Below, in pieces: positions 6,622-14,496 of a stretch of 26,343 bases of DNA. Both the position numbers and the translations under genes were made by a program. The stretch is from Candidatus Atribacteria bacterium UBA6251. Its GTDB lineage: Bacteria > Atribacterota > Phoenicimicrobiia > Phoenicimicrobiales > Phoenicimicrobiaceae. The stretch's first letter is position 1, and each line of letters begins with the position of its first letter. The DNA lies in contig DJVR01000063.1 in the NCBI GenBank assembly GCA_002441285.1, positions 1-26,343 on the forward strand, written 5' to 3'. The notes under the pieces are model-generated. The model saw only the letters and a program-made list of their open reading frames with translations, had not been told where the DNA came from and made no database searches.

Positions 6622-7641
6622 TCATTTATTTTTTCTTTCTTTAAAATTATTGCAAGATTTTCTAATCACCAACTTAGGTGACAAGATTATTCTTTCCTGA
6701 ATCTCTTCCTGATTATTAATTAAATTTACCAAAATTTTCACTGCTAAGTTCCCCATCTCTAACATAGGTTGACGGATAGTAGTTAAAGGAGGATAAACAA
6801 GAGAAGCTAAAGTAATATCATTAAAACCTACCATTGAGAAATCATCCGGAATATTAAAACCCTTCTTCTGAATAATCTGCATAGCTCCCAGGGCTAACAG
6901 ATCATTTGCCGCAAAAATTGCCGAGGGAGGGGGATTTAATTTTAATAATTTCTTCATTGCTAAATAGCCTCCTTTGATTCTGAAATCACCTTCCTCTACT
7001 AATTCTTCCCTAAAAACAATCCCTGATTCAGCTAAAGCAATTTTGTACCCTTTCAATCTATCCAGAGCAGACTTAGTTTTAAGCGGACCAGTAATATGGG
7101 CAATTCTTCGATGACCCAATTTTATTAAATATTCGGTAGCCATAATTCCACCAGTCATATCATCAATGGCAATACAATTTTTATCCAGACTTTCTGTATT
7201 TCGAGAAATTAATACAAAGGGGAAATGTCTCTTCTCTAATTCTAAAACACCTTTATCTTGAAGATGAGCAGTGCCAAGAATTAAACCATCAACCCTCTTG
7301 GTTCTTAATATCTCCAAGTAGATCCTCTCTTTTTGTAACTTGTCATCGGTATTACATAATATTACATTAAAATTATTTTTACTGGCAGCATCTTCTACCC
7401 CTCGCGCAATTTCTGCAAAAAAGGGATTAGTAATATCGGGAATAAGCATACCCAGAGTATTAGTTCTCTTGGTCTTTAACCCTCTAGCTATGGCGTTAGG
7501 TGTATACCCAAGCTTTTTTATTGCTGAAATTACTTTCCCTCTGGTTTTATTACTTATCCGGGGATCTTCATGAATTACTCTGGAGACCGTGGAAGGGTGA
7601 ACCCCAGCTAATTCAGCAACATCTTTACTGGTTATATTCAT
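6622..7641 (-). CDS. LacI-family transcriptional regulator
   Basis: This 339-residue regulator has the LacI helix-turn-helix at residues 4-23 (SKDVAELAGVHPSTVSRVI), a hinge region (NAIARGLKTKRTNTLGMLIP) and a periplasmic-binding-protein-like effector domain to about 325, ending in LTTIRQPMLEMGNLAVKIL. It sits between iolG (42 nt upstream) and iolM (13 nt downstream), in the same orientation, so it is probably co-transcribed with the pathway it controls. A LacI-type operator lies at 19013-19030 ahead of the RbsB-like gene and is a candidate target. The inducer is probably an inositol pathway intermediate, by context only. SD AGGAGAG precedes the ATG. Confidence 0.9.
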   Translation of the reverse strand: MNITSKDVAELAGVHPSTVSRVIHEDPRISNKTRGKVISAIKKLGYTPNAIARGLKTKRTNTLGMLIPDITNPFFAEIARGVEDAASKNNFNVILCNTDDKLQKERIYLEILRTKRVDGLILGTAHLQDKGVLELEKRHFPFVLISRNTESLDKNCIAIDDMTGGIMATEYLIKLGHRRIAHITGPLKTKSALDRLKGYKIALAESGIVFREELVEEGDFRIKGGYLAMKKLLKLNPPPSAIFAANDLLALGAMQIIQKKGFNIPDDFSMVGFNDITLASLVYPPLTTIRQPMLEMGNLAVKILVNLINNQEEIQERIILSPKLVIRKSCNNFKERKNK

Positions 7642-7683
7642 AATCTCTCCTGTTTCGCAATTAGCTTAATAAGTAAGATATCC

Positions 7684-8691
7684 TTATTTTGTTACTTTTA
7701 CAAAACCCCCCTTATTTAAAGATTCTTTGGCTGCATATCCCATCAGCACCGATATTTTCCCATCTAATCCGCTTACTAATGGTTCTCTATCTTCTTTAAT
7801 ACAACTAATAAATTCTTTCATCTCTATAAAGTATGCCTCCCGATAACGTTCCAGGAAAAAGTATAGTGGTTTATCACTTATAGTTTCTTGAGCATTATTA
7901 ATTATTACTTTAGTAGAAGTAGGGTTCCCTACTATGATACATCCTTCTGAGCCAAATACCTCTATTCTTTGATCATAACCATATACTGCCTTTCGGCTAT
8001 TATCTATAGTACCCCAGGCGCCACCTTCATATTTTAGAGTTACTATTGCAGTATCGATATCCCCTGCTTCTCCAATAGCTGGGTCAACCAAGCAACTACC
8101 CACTGCCATTAATTCTATTACTTCTTGTTCCAAGAGGTACCGAGCCATATCAAAATCATGAATCATCATATCTAAAAATATACCACCAGATACTTGCACG
8201 TAACTAATAGGGGGAGGCTGAGGATCCCGACTGGTTATTCTTACCAAATGGGGAATTCCGATGGTTCCCTTAGCTACCAATTCTTTTGCTTTTCTAAAGC
8301 TGGGGTCAAACCGGCGATTAAATCCTACCCATAATTTTACTCCTGATTTTTTTACTGCTTCAATAGCCTGGTCAATCTTATTCAACTGTAATGCGATAGG
8401 CTTTTCGCAAAAGATATGTTTTCTTGCCTCAGCAGCTTCTGAGATAATCTGAGCATGTGTATCAGTAGAAGAACATATAATTATAGCTTCAATATCTTTA
8501 TTTTCTAGAATAGCCCTATAATCTTTTTCTACTAAAGGTATTTCCAGTTGTTTTGCTAATTGCTTAGCTTGTTCCTCTAAAATATCAGCTACTGCTAATA
8601 ATCGGGCCTCTGGAATTTGATATTTTAAGTTGCGAGCATGTATCTGACCTATTCTACCTGCACCAATTACCCCAACATTTATTTTATCCAT
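7684..8691 (-). CDS. iolG: Gfo/Idh/MocA dehydrogenase, myo-inositol 2-dehydrogenase-like
   Basis: This 335-residue NAD(P)-dependent oxidoreductase has an N-terminal Rossmann fold (GVIGAGRIGQIHARN), the EKP motif with catalytic Lys97, and the substrate-site signature SGGIFLDMMIHDFDMARYL carrying Asp174 and His178. These features are typical of IolG, which oxidises myo-inositol to scyllo-inosose, the first step of inositol breakdown. Other Gfo/Idh/MocA members act on related polyols, but co-location with IolM, IolN and IolO makes inositol the best substrate guess. SD AAGGAGG precedes the ATG closely. It follows the MBL-fold gene by 74 nt and precedes the LacI regulator. Confidence 0.87.
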   Translation of the reverse strand: MDKINVGVIGAGRIGQIHARNLKYQIPEARLLAVADILEEQAKQLAKQLEIPLVEKDYRAILENKDIEAIIICSSTDTHAQIISEAAEARKHIFCEKPIALQLNKIDQAIEAVKKSGVKLWVGFNRRFDPSFRKAKELVAKGTIGIPHLVRITSRDPQPPPISYVQVSGGIFLDMMIHDFDMARYLLEQEVIELMAVGSCLVDPAIGEAGDIDTAIVTLKYEGGAWGTIDNSRKAVYGYDQRIEVFGSEGCIIVGNPTSTKVIINNAQETISDKPLYFFLERYREAYFIEMKEFISCIKEDREPLVSGLDGKISVLMGYAAKESLNKGGFVKVTK

Positions 8692-8765
8692 CTTTTACCT
8701 CCTTATTTTTATGATTTTTGTATACCATATAAATATATTGTCACTAAAAAACATTAATCTTCTAA

Positions 8766-9440
8766 CTATTTTTGATGAATTAAAATAAATTCTTTAGCCA
8801 GTTTACCTATCTCTTGTGCTTTTTCCAAAGAAAGATGCAATTTATTTAACAATTCTTCTGTTGCTTCATCTTTGGTCAGAGTAGCTTCAATCAAAGCTAA
8901 ATCTGCACCTTGAACTAAATTTATTAAACCTGGGCAAAGGGCAGTATCTCCACTAATCGCTATTGATTTTCCCTTCCAAAAAAAACGATAACCTATGGCT
9001 GGTTCAGGATAAAGAATTCGATTTGTTCCTACTGCTGCATAGTGTTTCATCCGATAGGTATTTATCTTTATATTATCTAATTCAATTTTTTCCCCTCCTT
9101 TTAATTCATATTGATAAAGAGGGAAAGGTATATCATTATAGCTTTTAATAAAAGAAAATACAATGGATTTTGTTTCTTGCGATTTTTGAGGAAAATAAAT
9201 CTTTATTTCGTTCTTTCTTTCGATTACTCTAAAATAACCTAATAAAGCATAAAGTCCTCCAATATGATCAAAATGACCATGAGTTAAAAATATTCCTTTG
9301 ATGTTACGAAAGTCAATTTCTAAGGATAATAAATCCCTGAGTGTCCCATCTCCTGTATCAACCAGAAAATAATTTTCTTCTACTTCTATTAAAATTTGGG
9401 TGGCTAGCCCTGCTTTAGAATAAAGAACTTTTGCTTTCAT
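8766..9440 (-). CDS. MBL-fold metal hydrolase, RNase Z/PhnP-like, short C-terminus
   Basis: This 224-residue metallo-beta-lactamase-fold protein has the HxHxDH core THGHFDHIGG, a later histidine in RMKHYA, and ISGDTALCPGLINLVQGADLALIEAT. Its end matches the RNase Z pattern (HLSLEKAQEIGKLA then LIH). It stops two residues after that last metal histidine, so it lacks the C-terminal segment of true RNase Z (about 300 residues), and no tRNA-binding exosite is evident. PhnP-type phosphodiesterases belong to this branch. Lying between an ABC transporter and iolG, it may process an imported precursor, for example a phospho- or cyclic-phospho-inositol; this is speculative. The SD is weak, with AAGGAA about 13 nt from the ATG. 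Confidence 0.8.
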   Translation of the reverse strand: MKAKVLYSKAGLATQILIEVEENYFLVDTGDGTLRDLLSLEIDFRNIKGIFLTHGHFDHIGGLYALLGYFRVIERKNEIKIYFPQKSQETKSIVFSFIKSYNDIPFPLYQYELKGGEKIELDNIKINTYRMKHYAAVGTNRILYPEPAIGYRFFWKGKSIAISGDTALCPGLINLVQGADLALIEATLTKDEATEELLNKLHLSLEKAQEIGKLAKEFILIHQK

Positions 9441-9471
9441 TTAAATAAAAATTCCTTAATCTATCTAAAAA

Positions 9472-10551
9472 TTAAATTAAAGAGGTTATTACAATCTCTT
9501 CTGGTGGTAAATAAAAAAATACTTCCTCTCCAACTCGAAAATTATATTTAGCATCACTATTGGTACGAACCTCCCATCGACCTATCTTAATTCTATAATC
9601 TATAGTATTCCCCAAATAAGAAGCCTGAATAATCTTTCCTCTAAATATATTTATCTTTTCTTGAAGGTCTAATTCCTTTTCTTCTACAAATTTAATCACA
9701 TTTGTCCTAATAGTAACTGCTACTTTTTGCCCCAATGATAAATTATTGTTATAGCCATGAATGATCAATCCATCATTTGTTTTTATAATTACTTTTTTTT
9801 CTTCCGGTATAAAGGAATCAATTTCACCTTCCATAAAACTAGAAATGGCAATAAATCCGGCTACAAACTTATTAATCGGATGAGCATATATTTCTTTAGG
9901 CGTACCTGATTGAATTATTTTTCCTTGATCAAGAATAACGATTTTATCTGAAATTACCAAAGCTTCAGCTTGGTCATGAGTTACATAAACAGCAGTAATT
10001 CCTAATTTCTTCTGCATTTCAGTAAATTCAAAGCGCATCTCCTCCCTTAATTTAGCATCTAAATTACTTAATGGTTCATCAAGTAACATTATTTCTGGTT
10101 CAAATACCAGTGCTCTAGCCATAGCAATACGTTGCTGCTGACCTCCACTCAATTGACGAGGAAATCTATCTTCATAACCACTCAGTTGTACTATTTCTAA
10201 TACTTTTTTTATCCTTTTATTTATTTCTTCTTTAGATATCTCCCTAATCTGTAAGCCAAAAGCCAAATTACCATATACGGTCATATGTGGCCAGAGGGCA
10301 TAATTCTGGAAGACCATTCCAATCCCTCTCTTCTCAGGAGGAATATTGGTTATATCTCTATTATCTAAATAAATCTTTCCATCATCAGGATTTTCAAATC
10401 CAGCAATACAACGCAGGGTAGTGGTTTTTCCACATCCACTGGGTCCCAATAGACTTAAGACTTTACCTTCTGGTGCTTCAAAACTTACTTTCTGAATAGC
10501 TCTGATCTTTCCAAAATTCTTGTTTAAATTCTCTACTTTTAAAATTGCCAT
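9472..10551 (-). CDS. ABC transporter ATP-binding protein, PotA/AfuC type
   Basis: This 359-residue ATPase has Walker A GPSGCGKTTTL, a Q-loop VFQNYALWPHMTV, signature LSGGQQQRIAMARAL, Walker B IMLLDEPLSNLDAKLREEM and an H-loop TAVYVTHDQAEA. From about residue 240 a TOBE-like C-terminal domain follows, as in spermidine, ferric-iron and sugar-phosphate importers. It powers the two permeases encoded just upstream (44 and 91 nt-scale gaps, same strand) with the solute-binding protein at 12381-13526. SD GGGAGG lies 10 nt before the ATG. The substrate cannot be read from the ATPase; its position directly ahead of the MBL hydrolase and iolG suggests an inositol-related compound. Confidence 0.9.
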   Translation of the reverse strand: MAILKVENLNKNFGKIRAIQKVSFEAPEGKVLSLLGPSGCGKTTTLRCIAGFENPDDGKIYLDNRDITNIPPEKRGIGMVFQNYALWPHMTVYGNLAFGLQIREISKEEINKRIKKVLEIVQLSGYEDRFPRQLSGGQQQRIAMARALVFEPEIMLLDEPLSNLDAKLREEMRFEFTEMQKKLGITAVYVTHDQAEALVISDKIVILDQGKIIQSGTPKEIYAHPINKFVAGFIAISSFMEGEIDSFIPEEKKVIIKTNDGLIIHGYNNNLSLGQKVAVTIRTNVIKFVEEKELDLQEKINIFRGKIIQASYLGNTIDYRIKIGRWEVRTNSDAKYNFRVGEEVFFYLPPEEIVITSLI

Positions 10552-10595
10552 AAATTAAAAACCTCCCGGCAATCCTTTTCCAATGATTATTTTTA

Positions 10596-11429
10596 TTACC
10601 CTCCCATACCCCCCAGATATTCTGCTTTTAAGAATTTTTGAATGATAATCATAAAAAGAATAGAAGGAACTAATAAAAGTATTGCAATAACAGAAGCAAA
10701 TTGAATATTCGATCCACTAGCAGAATAAAGGGTCATTGGAAGAGTAGTTACAAAGGGAATCCCAATAAAAAAGGTTCCGGTAAATTCATCCATAGAAGTT
10801 AAAAAAACAAATACTGCGCTGGCAATAAGTCCTGGAGCTGATAGAGGTAATGTAATCTTTAAAAAAGATCTAATTCTTGAAGCCCCCACACTACGCGCTG
10901 CTTCCTCCAATTCTGGGGGTATTGAACTAAAAGTACTGGTCGTAATCCAAACAGCATATACAATACTTACCACCAGATGAACTAGGATTACCCCACCTAC
11001 AGTACCAGTTAACCCTATTTTATTAAAGACTAACATTAAATTAATAAATACAGGTTGTTGTGGAAATGCTCGGGGTAATAAGAATAAAATCAATATTAAG
11101 CCTTTTAAAAATTTTGGAATTCTTAATTTTGCCAGAGCATAACCGGCAGGTATAGCTATACTCATAGTTAATAAAACTACAATTATAGCAATGCCCAAAC
11201 TTAATAAAAAAGCCGGAATCACATTTACTGCTCCCAGAGTGAGACTTTTAATCATTCCCAAAGCCTGTAGCCAATAATCAAGACCTATTTCCTGAGGAAA
11301 AGTATTAGGCCAATACCACCTTAAAGCAATTGACCAAATAATAGTACTCAAGAGAGGAACCAATAAAAAAAATAAAAAAATTATAAATATTATTATTTCT
11401 ATGGTTTTAATTATCCAATTCTTAGGCAT
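10596..11429 (-). CDS. ABC transporter permease, PotC/AfuB type
   Basis: This 277-residue inner-membrane protein has about six hydrophobic helices, the first at residues 8-33. The EAA loop LEEAARSVGASRIRSFLKITLPL at about 177-199 docks the ATPase. It is the second of a permease pair typical of binding-protein-dependent importers of the MalF/PotB superfamily. It lies 24 nt after the partner permease and 44 nt before the ATPase gene. The SD is poor (GGGG), so translation may depend on coupling with the upstream gene. Confidence 0.88.
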   Translation of the reverse strand: MPKNWIIKTIEIIIFIIFLFFLLVPLLSTIIWSIALRWYWPNTFPQEIGLDYWLQALGMIKSLTLGAVNVIPAFLLSLGIAIIVVLLTMSIAIPAGYALAKLRIPKFLKGLILILFLLPRAFPQQPVFINLMLVFNKIGLTGTVGGVILVHLVVSIVYAVWITTSTFSSIPPELEEAARSVGASRIRSFLKITLPLSAPGLIASAVFVFLTSMDEFTGTFFIGIPFVTTLPMTLYSASGSNIQFASVIAILLLVPSILFMIIIQKFLKAEYLGGMGG

Positions 11430-11453
11430 TATGATAACCCCACATCATTAGAT

Positions 11454-12356
11454 TTATTCATACAAACCCTTTTTCATCATACTTCGAATATAATAAACGG
11501 CTAATAAACTTACCATAAGATAGGAAAATACGCCAAGCGCATTAGCCACGCCATAATCACCAAAATAATTCACTCGATGAGCAATATCAATGGTAATAGT
11601 GCCTGGTGTTTTTCCACCTATCAGCATATAGGGAAAACTAAAACAACCCACCAGAGAGCAAAAAACCAAAGTAGCAGCTACTAAAATATTCGATTTATTC
11701 ATAGGAACAAGAATTTTAGTAATAATTTGAGGTAATTTTGCTCCTACGCTCTTAGCAGCTTCTATGTAGCTATCATCAATCATCTGAAAGCCAGCTAAAA
11801 TTATTAACACCATAAAAGGGGCCTCTTTCCAAACAAAACCAAAGGTTAAACCAACCCAGTTAAAAAATTGCAAGGGATTTTCTATATCAATTAAACCTGA
11901 CTTAGCTAAAATAAGATTGAGTATGCCATGGGGGGCCAAGAAACTTCTCATCATTTGAGCAACTACCACATATGGTAAAAAGATGGGTAATCTATATAAT
12001 ATTCCAATCTGTTTTGCTAACCAACTTTTAGATAGTTTTAAATAGACTGATAGCAAAATGCTTAAGCAAGTGGCAATTAAGGTGCTTAAAACAGTAACTC
12101 CAAAAGTAAAGATAATATCCATGCGATATAAATTTAAGGTTTTTTGGTAGTTACTTAAGCTTAAAATACCATCTTTACCTATAAAACTTTTCCAAAAAGA
12201 AGCTAAAAAGGGATATAGGTATAACAAGACTATTACCATTACTGCTGGCAAGACCAAAAGATAAGGAAGTAAAGGGGAAGTAAGGTGGGAGTATTTCTCT
12301 CCCACCTCTTTCTTATTCTCTTTCAAATTCAATTCCTTTTTTAAGGAGTAGCCCAT
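11454..12356 (-). CDS. ABC transporter permease, PotB/AfuB type
   Basis: This 300-residue permease starts with a charged cytosolic tail of about 28 residues, followed by about six transmembrane helices. Its EAA loop is YIEAAKSVGAKLPQIITKIL. It pairs with the permease encoded 24 nt downstream. It follows the solute-binding protein gene by 24 nt, so the four transporter genes form a tight block. GAGGA about 7 nt before the ATG serves as SD. Substrate unknown. Confidence 0.88.
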   Translation of the reverse strand: MGYSLKKELNLKENKKEVGEKYSHLTSPLLPYLLVLPAVMVIVLLYLYPFLASFWKSFIGKDGILSLSNYQKTLNLYRMDIIFTFGVTVLSTLIATCLSILLSVYLKLSKSWLAKQIGILYRLPIFLPYVVVAQMMRSFLAPHGILNLILAKSGLIDIENPLQFFNWVGLTFGFVWKEAPFMVLIILAGFQMIDDSYIEAAKSVGAKLPQIITKILVPMNKSNILVAATLVFCSLVGCFSFPYMLIGGKTPGTITIDIAHRVNYFGDYGVANALGVFSYLMVSLLAVYYIRSMMKKGLYE

Positions 12357-12380
12357 TAGTTATTCCTCACCCATGAGTCT

Positions 12381-13526
12381 TTATTCTAGTGCTTCTAACA
12401 TTGCAGTATTATAATCACCCAATGGGAAAGCTAATCCATACTTGGCTAACATTTCTGGAGTGACATCTTTATAAATCGTATCGAAAGTCTCCTGGGGAAC
12501 AAAATCCTTGATATAGCTTCCATCAATTCCAGGATACCAGTTAAATCTTTTTACTATATCCTCTGCCTGAGTCATTGGGGAAGTAACAAATTCTACAAAC
12601 TTTTTCGCCTCTTCGGGATGTGGTGAATTTTTGGGAATAACAAAATGCATAGGTTGCCCGGGCATACCTGGTTCGGGTAAAATAATTCGTGAGGCGGGAT
12701 CTAATTTACCTTCCGCCAACCAACTTAAGAACATATCTACCCATACTGGTCCAATCCATATTTCACCTCTATTTAAGGCATCAAGAGTAGCAACATTCCC
12801 TCCAGTCAAAGTTACATATTTATCGAATTCTTTCAACTCCTTAACGGGTTGCTCCCAGGTAGCTATTTCTGTCTCTTCAAAAGGCCCAGTAATGGCATAT
12901 TTTTCATATTTACCAGTTTTCCAATAAATCCATCCCACCGAGAAAGCTACCCCAGACATACCTCCCTTTATACCATTATAACCAAACTTACCTGGATTTT
13001 TCTTGACCCACTCTACTAATTCAGCATAACTCTTTGGTGGGTCAGGTAAATATTTTGGGTTATAAGCCAGAACTGTCTGACTATGGAACATGGGCATGCA
13101 ATAACCCTCAACGTTAACTCCTAATGCATTTTTTGCAAAGGGAGATGTAATATATTTCCAGGTTTCCAATTCTTTAGCATAATTAAGAAGTAGATCTTCT
13201 TCCATAGCCCATTTTAGAAAGATTTCGTGAACTATAGCCACATCAATATCTCCCTCTTCTTTATCTTTATCTGCTAACATTTTTTCAAATATCAAACGTG
13301 AACCTGCATTACCTGGGCCAGTATGTACAGTCATTACACTTACATCTGGAAATTTTTCGTTAAATTTTGGACCAAGAACATGTTGACCTAGGGCTAGCAT
13401 ATTAACATCTCCTGCAGTCATATATACCAATTTAACCTTTTCAGCACCAATACTCATACTAAAAAGACCAACCAATAGAACAATAGAAAGCAAAGTTAAC
13501 CAAAATCTTTTTAATGTCTTAAACAT
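12381..13526 (-). CDS. Extracellular solute-binding protein of PotD/AfuA-type ABC transporter
   Basis: This 381-residue secreted protein begins with a signal peptide (lysines, then hydrophobic residues 9-26, probable cleavage after SIGA). The mature part has the two-lobe pattern of extracellular solute-binding protein family 1: VYMTAGDVNMLALGQHVLG near the start and a conserved late segment HFVIPKNSPHPEEAKKFVEF. No lipobox Cys is present. It captures the ligand for the two permeases and the ATPase downstream. Members of this clade bind spermidine, iron, phosphonates, thiamine or sugar phosphates, so ligand specificity is open. The location ahead of iol genes hints at an inositol derivative. 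SD AGGAGGGGG is strong. Confidence 0.88.
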   Translation of the reverse strand: MFKTLKRFWLTLLSIVLLVGLFSMSIGAEKVKLVYMTAGDVNMLALGQHVLGPKFNEKFPDVSVMTVHTGPGNAGSRLIFEKMLADKDKEEGDIDVAIVHEIFLKWAMEEDLLLNYAKELETWKYITSPFAKNALGVNVEGYCMPMFHSQTVLAYNPKYLPDPPKSYAELVEWVKKNPGKFGYNGIKGGMSGVAFSVGWIYWKTGKYEKYAITGPFEETEIATWEQPVKELKEFDKYVTLTGGNVATLDALNRGEIWIGPVWVDMFLSWLAEGKLDPASRIILPEPGMPGQPMHFVIPKNSPHPEEAKKFVEFVTSPMTQAEDIVKRFNWYPGIDGSYIKDFVPQETFDTIYKDVTPEMLAKYGLAFPLGDYNTAMLEALE

Positions 13527-13651
13527 AATTTCCCCCTCCTAAATTTTATCTTACACAAAATTACCTGATCAAATATTCTAAAACCAAAGACTATTTGAAT
13601 TTAATTAGATATTTTTCAGCCCCTCCTTTTTCATAAATTATTCTTCTCTGG

Positions 13652-13697
13652 TTAGCTAGAAGTTTTAGTACTTTAAAGCATAAAACTTAAAAGCTAA
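13652..13697 (-). other. Imperfect stem-loop after the Hyi-like gene
   Basis: TTAGCT (13652-13657) with AGCTAA (13692-13697) and AAGTTTTA (13660-13667) with TAAAACTT (13681-13688) form a two-part stem separated by short bulges around a 13-nt loop. It lies 7 nt past the stop codon of the upstream gene and ahead of the solute-binding protein gene. No U-tract follows on the minus strand, so an mRNA-processing or stability element, or a protein-binding dyad, is more likely than a terminator. Confidence 0.4.
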
Positions 13698-13703
13698 TTT
13701 ATT

Positions 13704-14480
13704 TTATTCAGTAAAATTAATGGATTGAATCCATCTTAAAAGTTTTTCGTAACTAAAATCTTTTTCTCTTACAAAAAATTCAAAACCTACAAATCCCGAA
13801 TAAACTTTATGTAGTTCTTTTAAAATAAACTTTAAATCCAATTCTCCTACCCAGGGTTCGCCTCTATAAGGTACATTAGCTAGATGTACATAACCTATGA
13901 AGGGATAGTATTTCCGAATGGTTTCCACTATATTGCCTTCCATAATTTGCATATGGTATATATCATACAAAATTTTAAGGTACTCAGAATTTACTTCTCT
14001 TACTATATTTAAAGCTGATGAAAAGCTATCTAGAAAATAATTATTATGATCCTTTAAAGTATTTAAAGGTTCCAGAAGGATTAATATTCTCTCTTTTTCT
14101 GCTATCTTAATAATCTCTCTCAAGTTTTTAAGCAGGCGTAATCTTTTTTCTTCTTTGCTTATGGTATTCAATTCTACATTCCCATCACTTTTCAAAACAT
14201 CTGATAACAGCATAATATGTGGGCAATTTAATTTTTTTGCCACTTCTAGAGAAGAATAGAACTCCTGGAGAACCTTATCTTCTTCATCTAAAACCAGAGA
14301 AGTAACTCTGTTTCCGCTAAAATTAGAAACTTTTAATCCACTATGTACAATTAAATCAAGATCTTTATTTCTCCAATCCCAGAATTCAATAAATTTGAAC
14401 TTTGAATTTTTTATTTGAGTAATTTTTTCTTTTAAACCTTCCTCAGGATATAAAGCATCAATGCATAATGAATATCGCAT
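13704..14480 (-). CDS. Hydroxypyruvate-isomerase-like TIM-barrel protein
   Basis: This 258-residue protein belongs to the xylose-isomerase-like sugar isomerase/epimerase family and most resembles hydroxypyruvate isomerase and related tetrose/uronate isomerases. Visible are ILLEPLNTLKDHNNYFLDS, YDIYHMQIMEGNIVETI, IGYVHLANVPYRGEP and VGFEFF, giving metal ligands Glu137, Asp173, His199 and Glu234. A GTG at 14486 is in frame, but AGAGGTGA there reads better as the SD for the ATG at 14480. It follows the URO-D-family gene by 16 nt, so the two are probably co-translated and functionally linked. It is a different subfamily from the IolO-like barrel in this cluster. Exact substrate unknown. Confidence 0.8.
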   Translation of the reverse strand: MRYSLCIDALYPEEGLKEKITQIKNSKFKFIEFWDWRNKDLDLIVHSGLKVSNFSGNRVTSLVLDEEDKVLQEFYSSLEVAKKLNCPHIMLLSDVLKSDGNVELNTISKEEKRLRLLKNLREIIKIAEKERILILLEPLNTLKDHNNYFLDSFSSALNIVREVNSEYLKILYDIYHMQIMEGNIVETIRKYYPFIGYVHLANVPYRGEPWVGELDLKFILKELHKVYSGFVGFEFFVREKDFSYEKLLRWIQSINFTE

Positions 14481-14496
14481 TTTCACCTCTTAAAGA

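Noticed and set aside
13527..13651. Promoter TTGATC-N18-TAAAAT ahead of the PotD-type binding-protein gene
   Set aside because: The implied transcription start would fall inside the ribosome binding site, leaving an unusable leader; the match is probably chance in AT-rich DNA.
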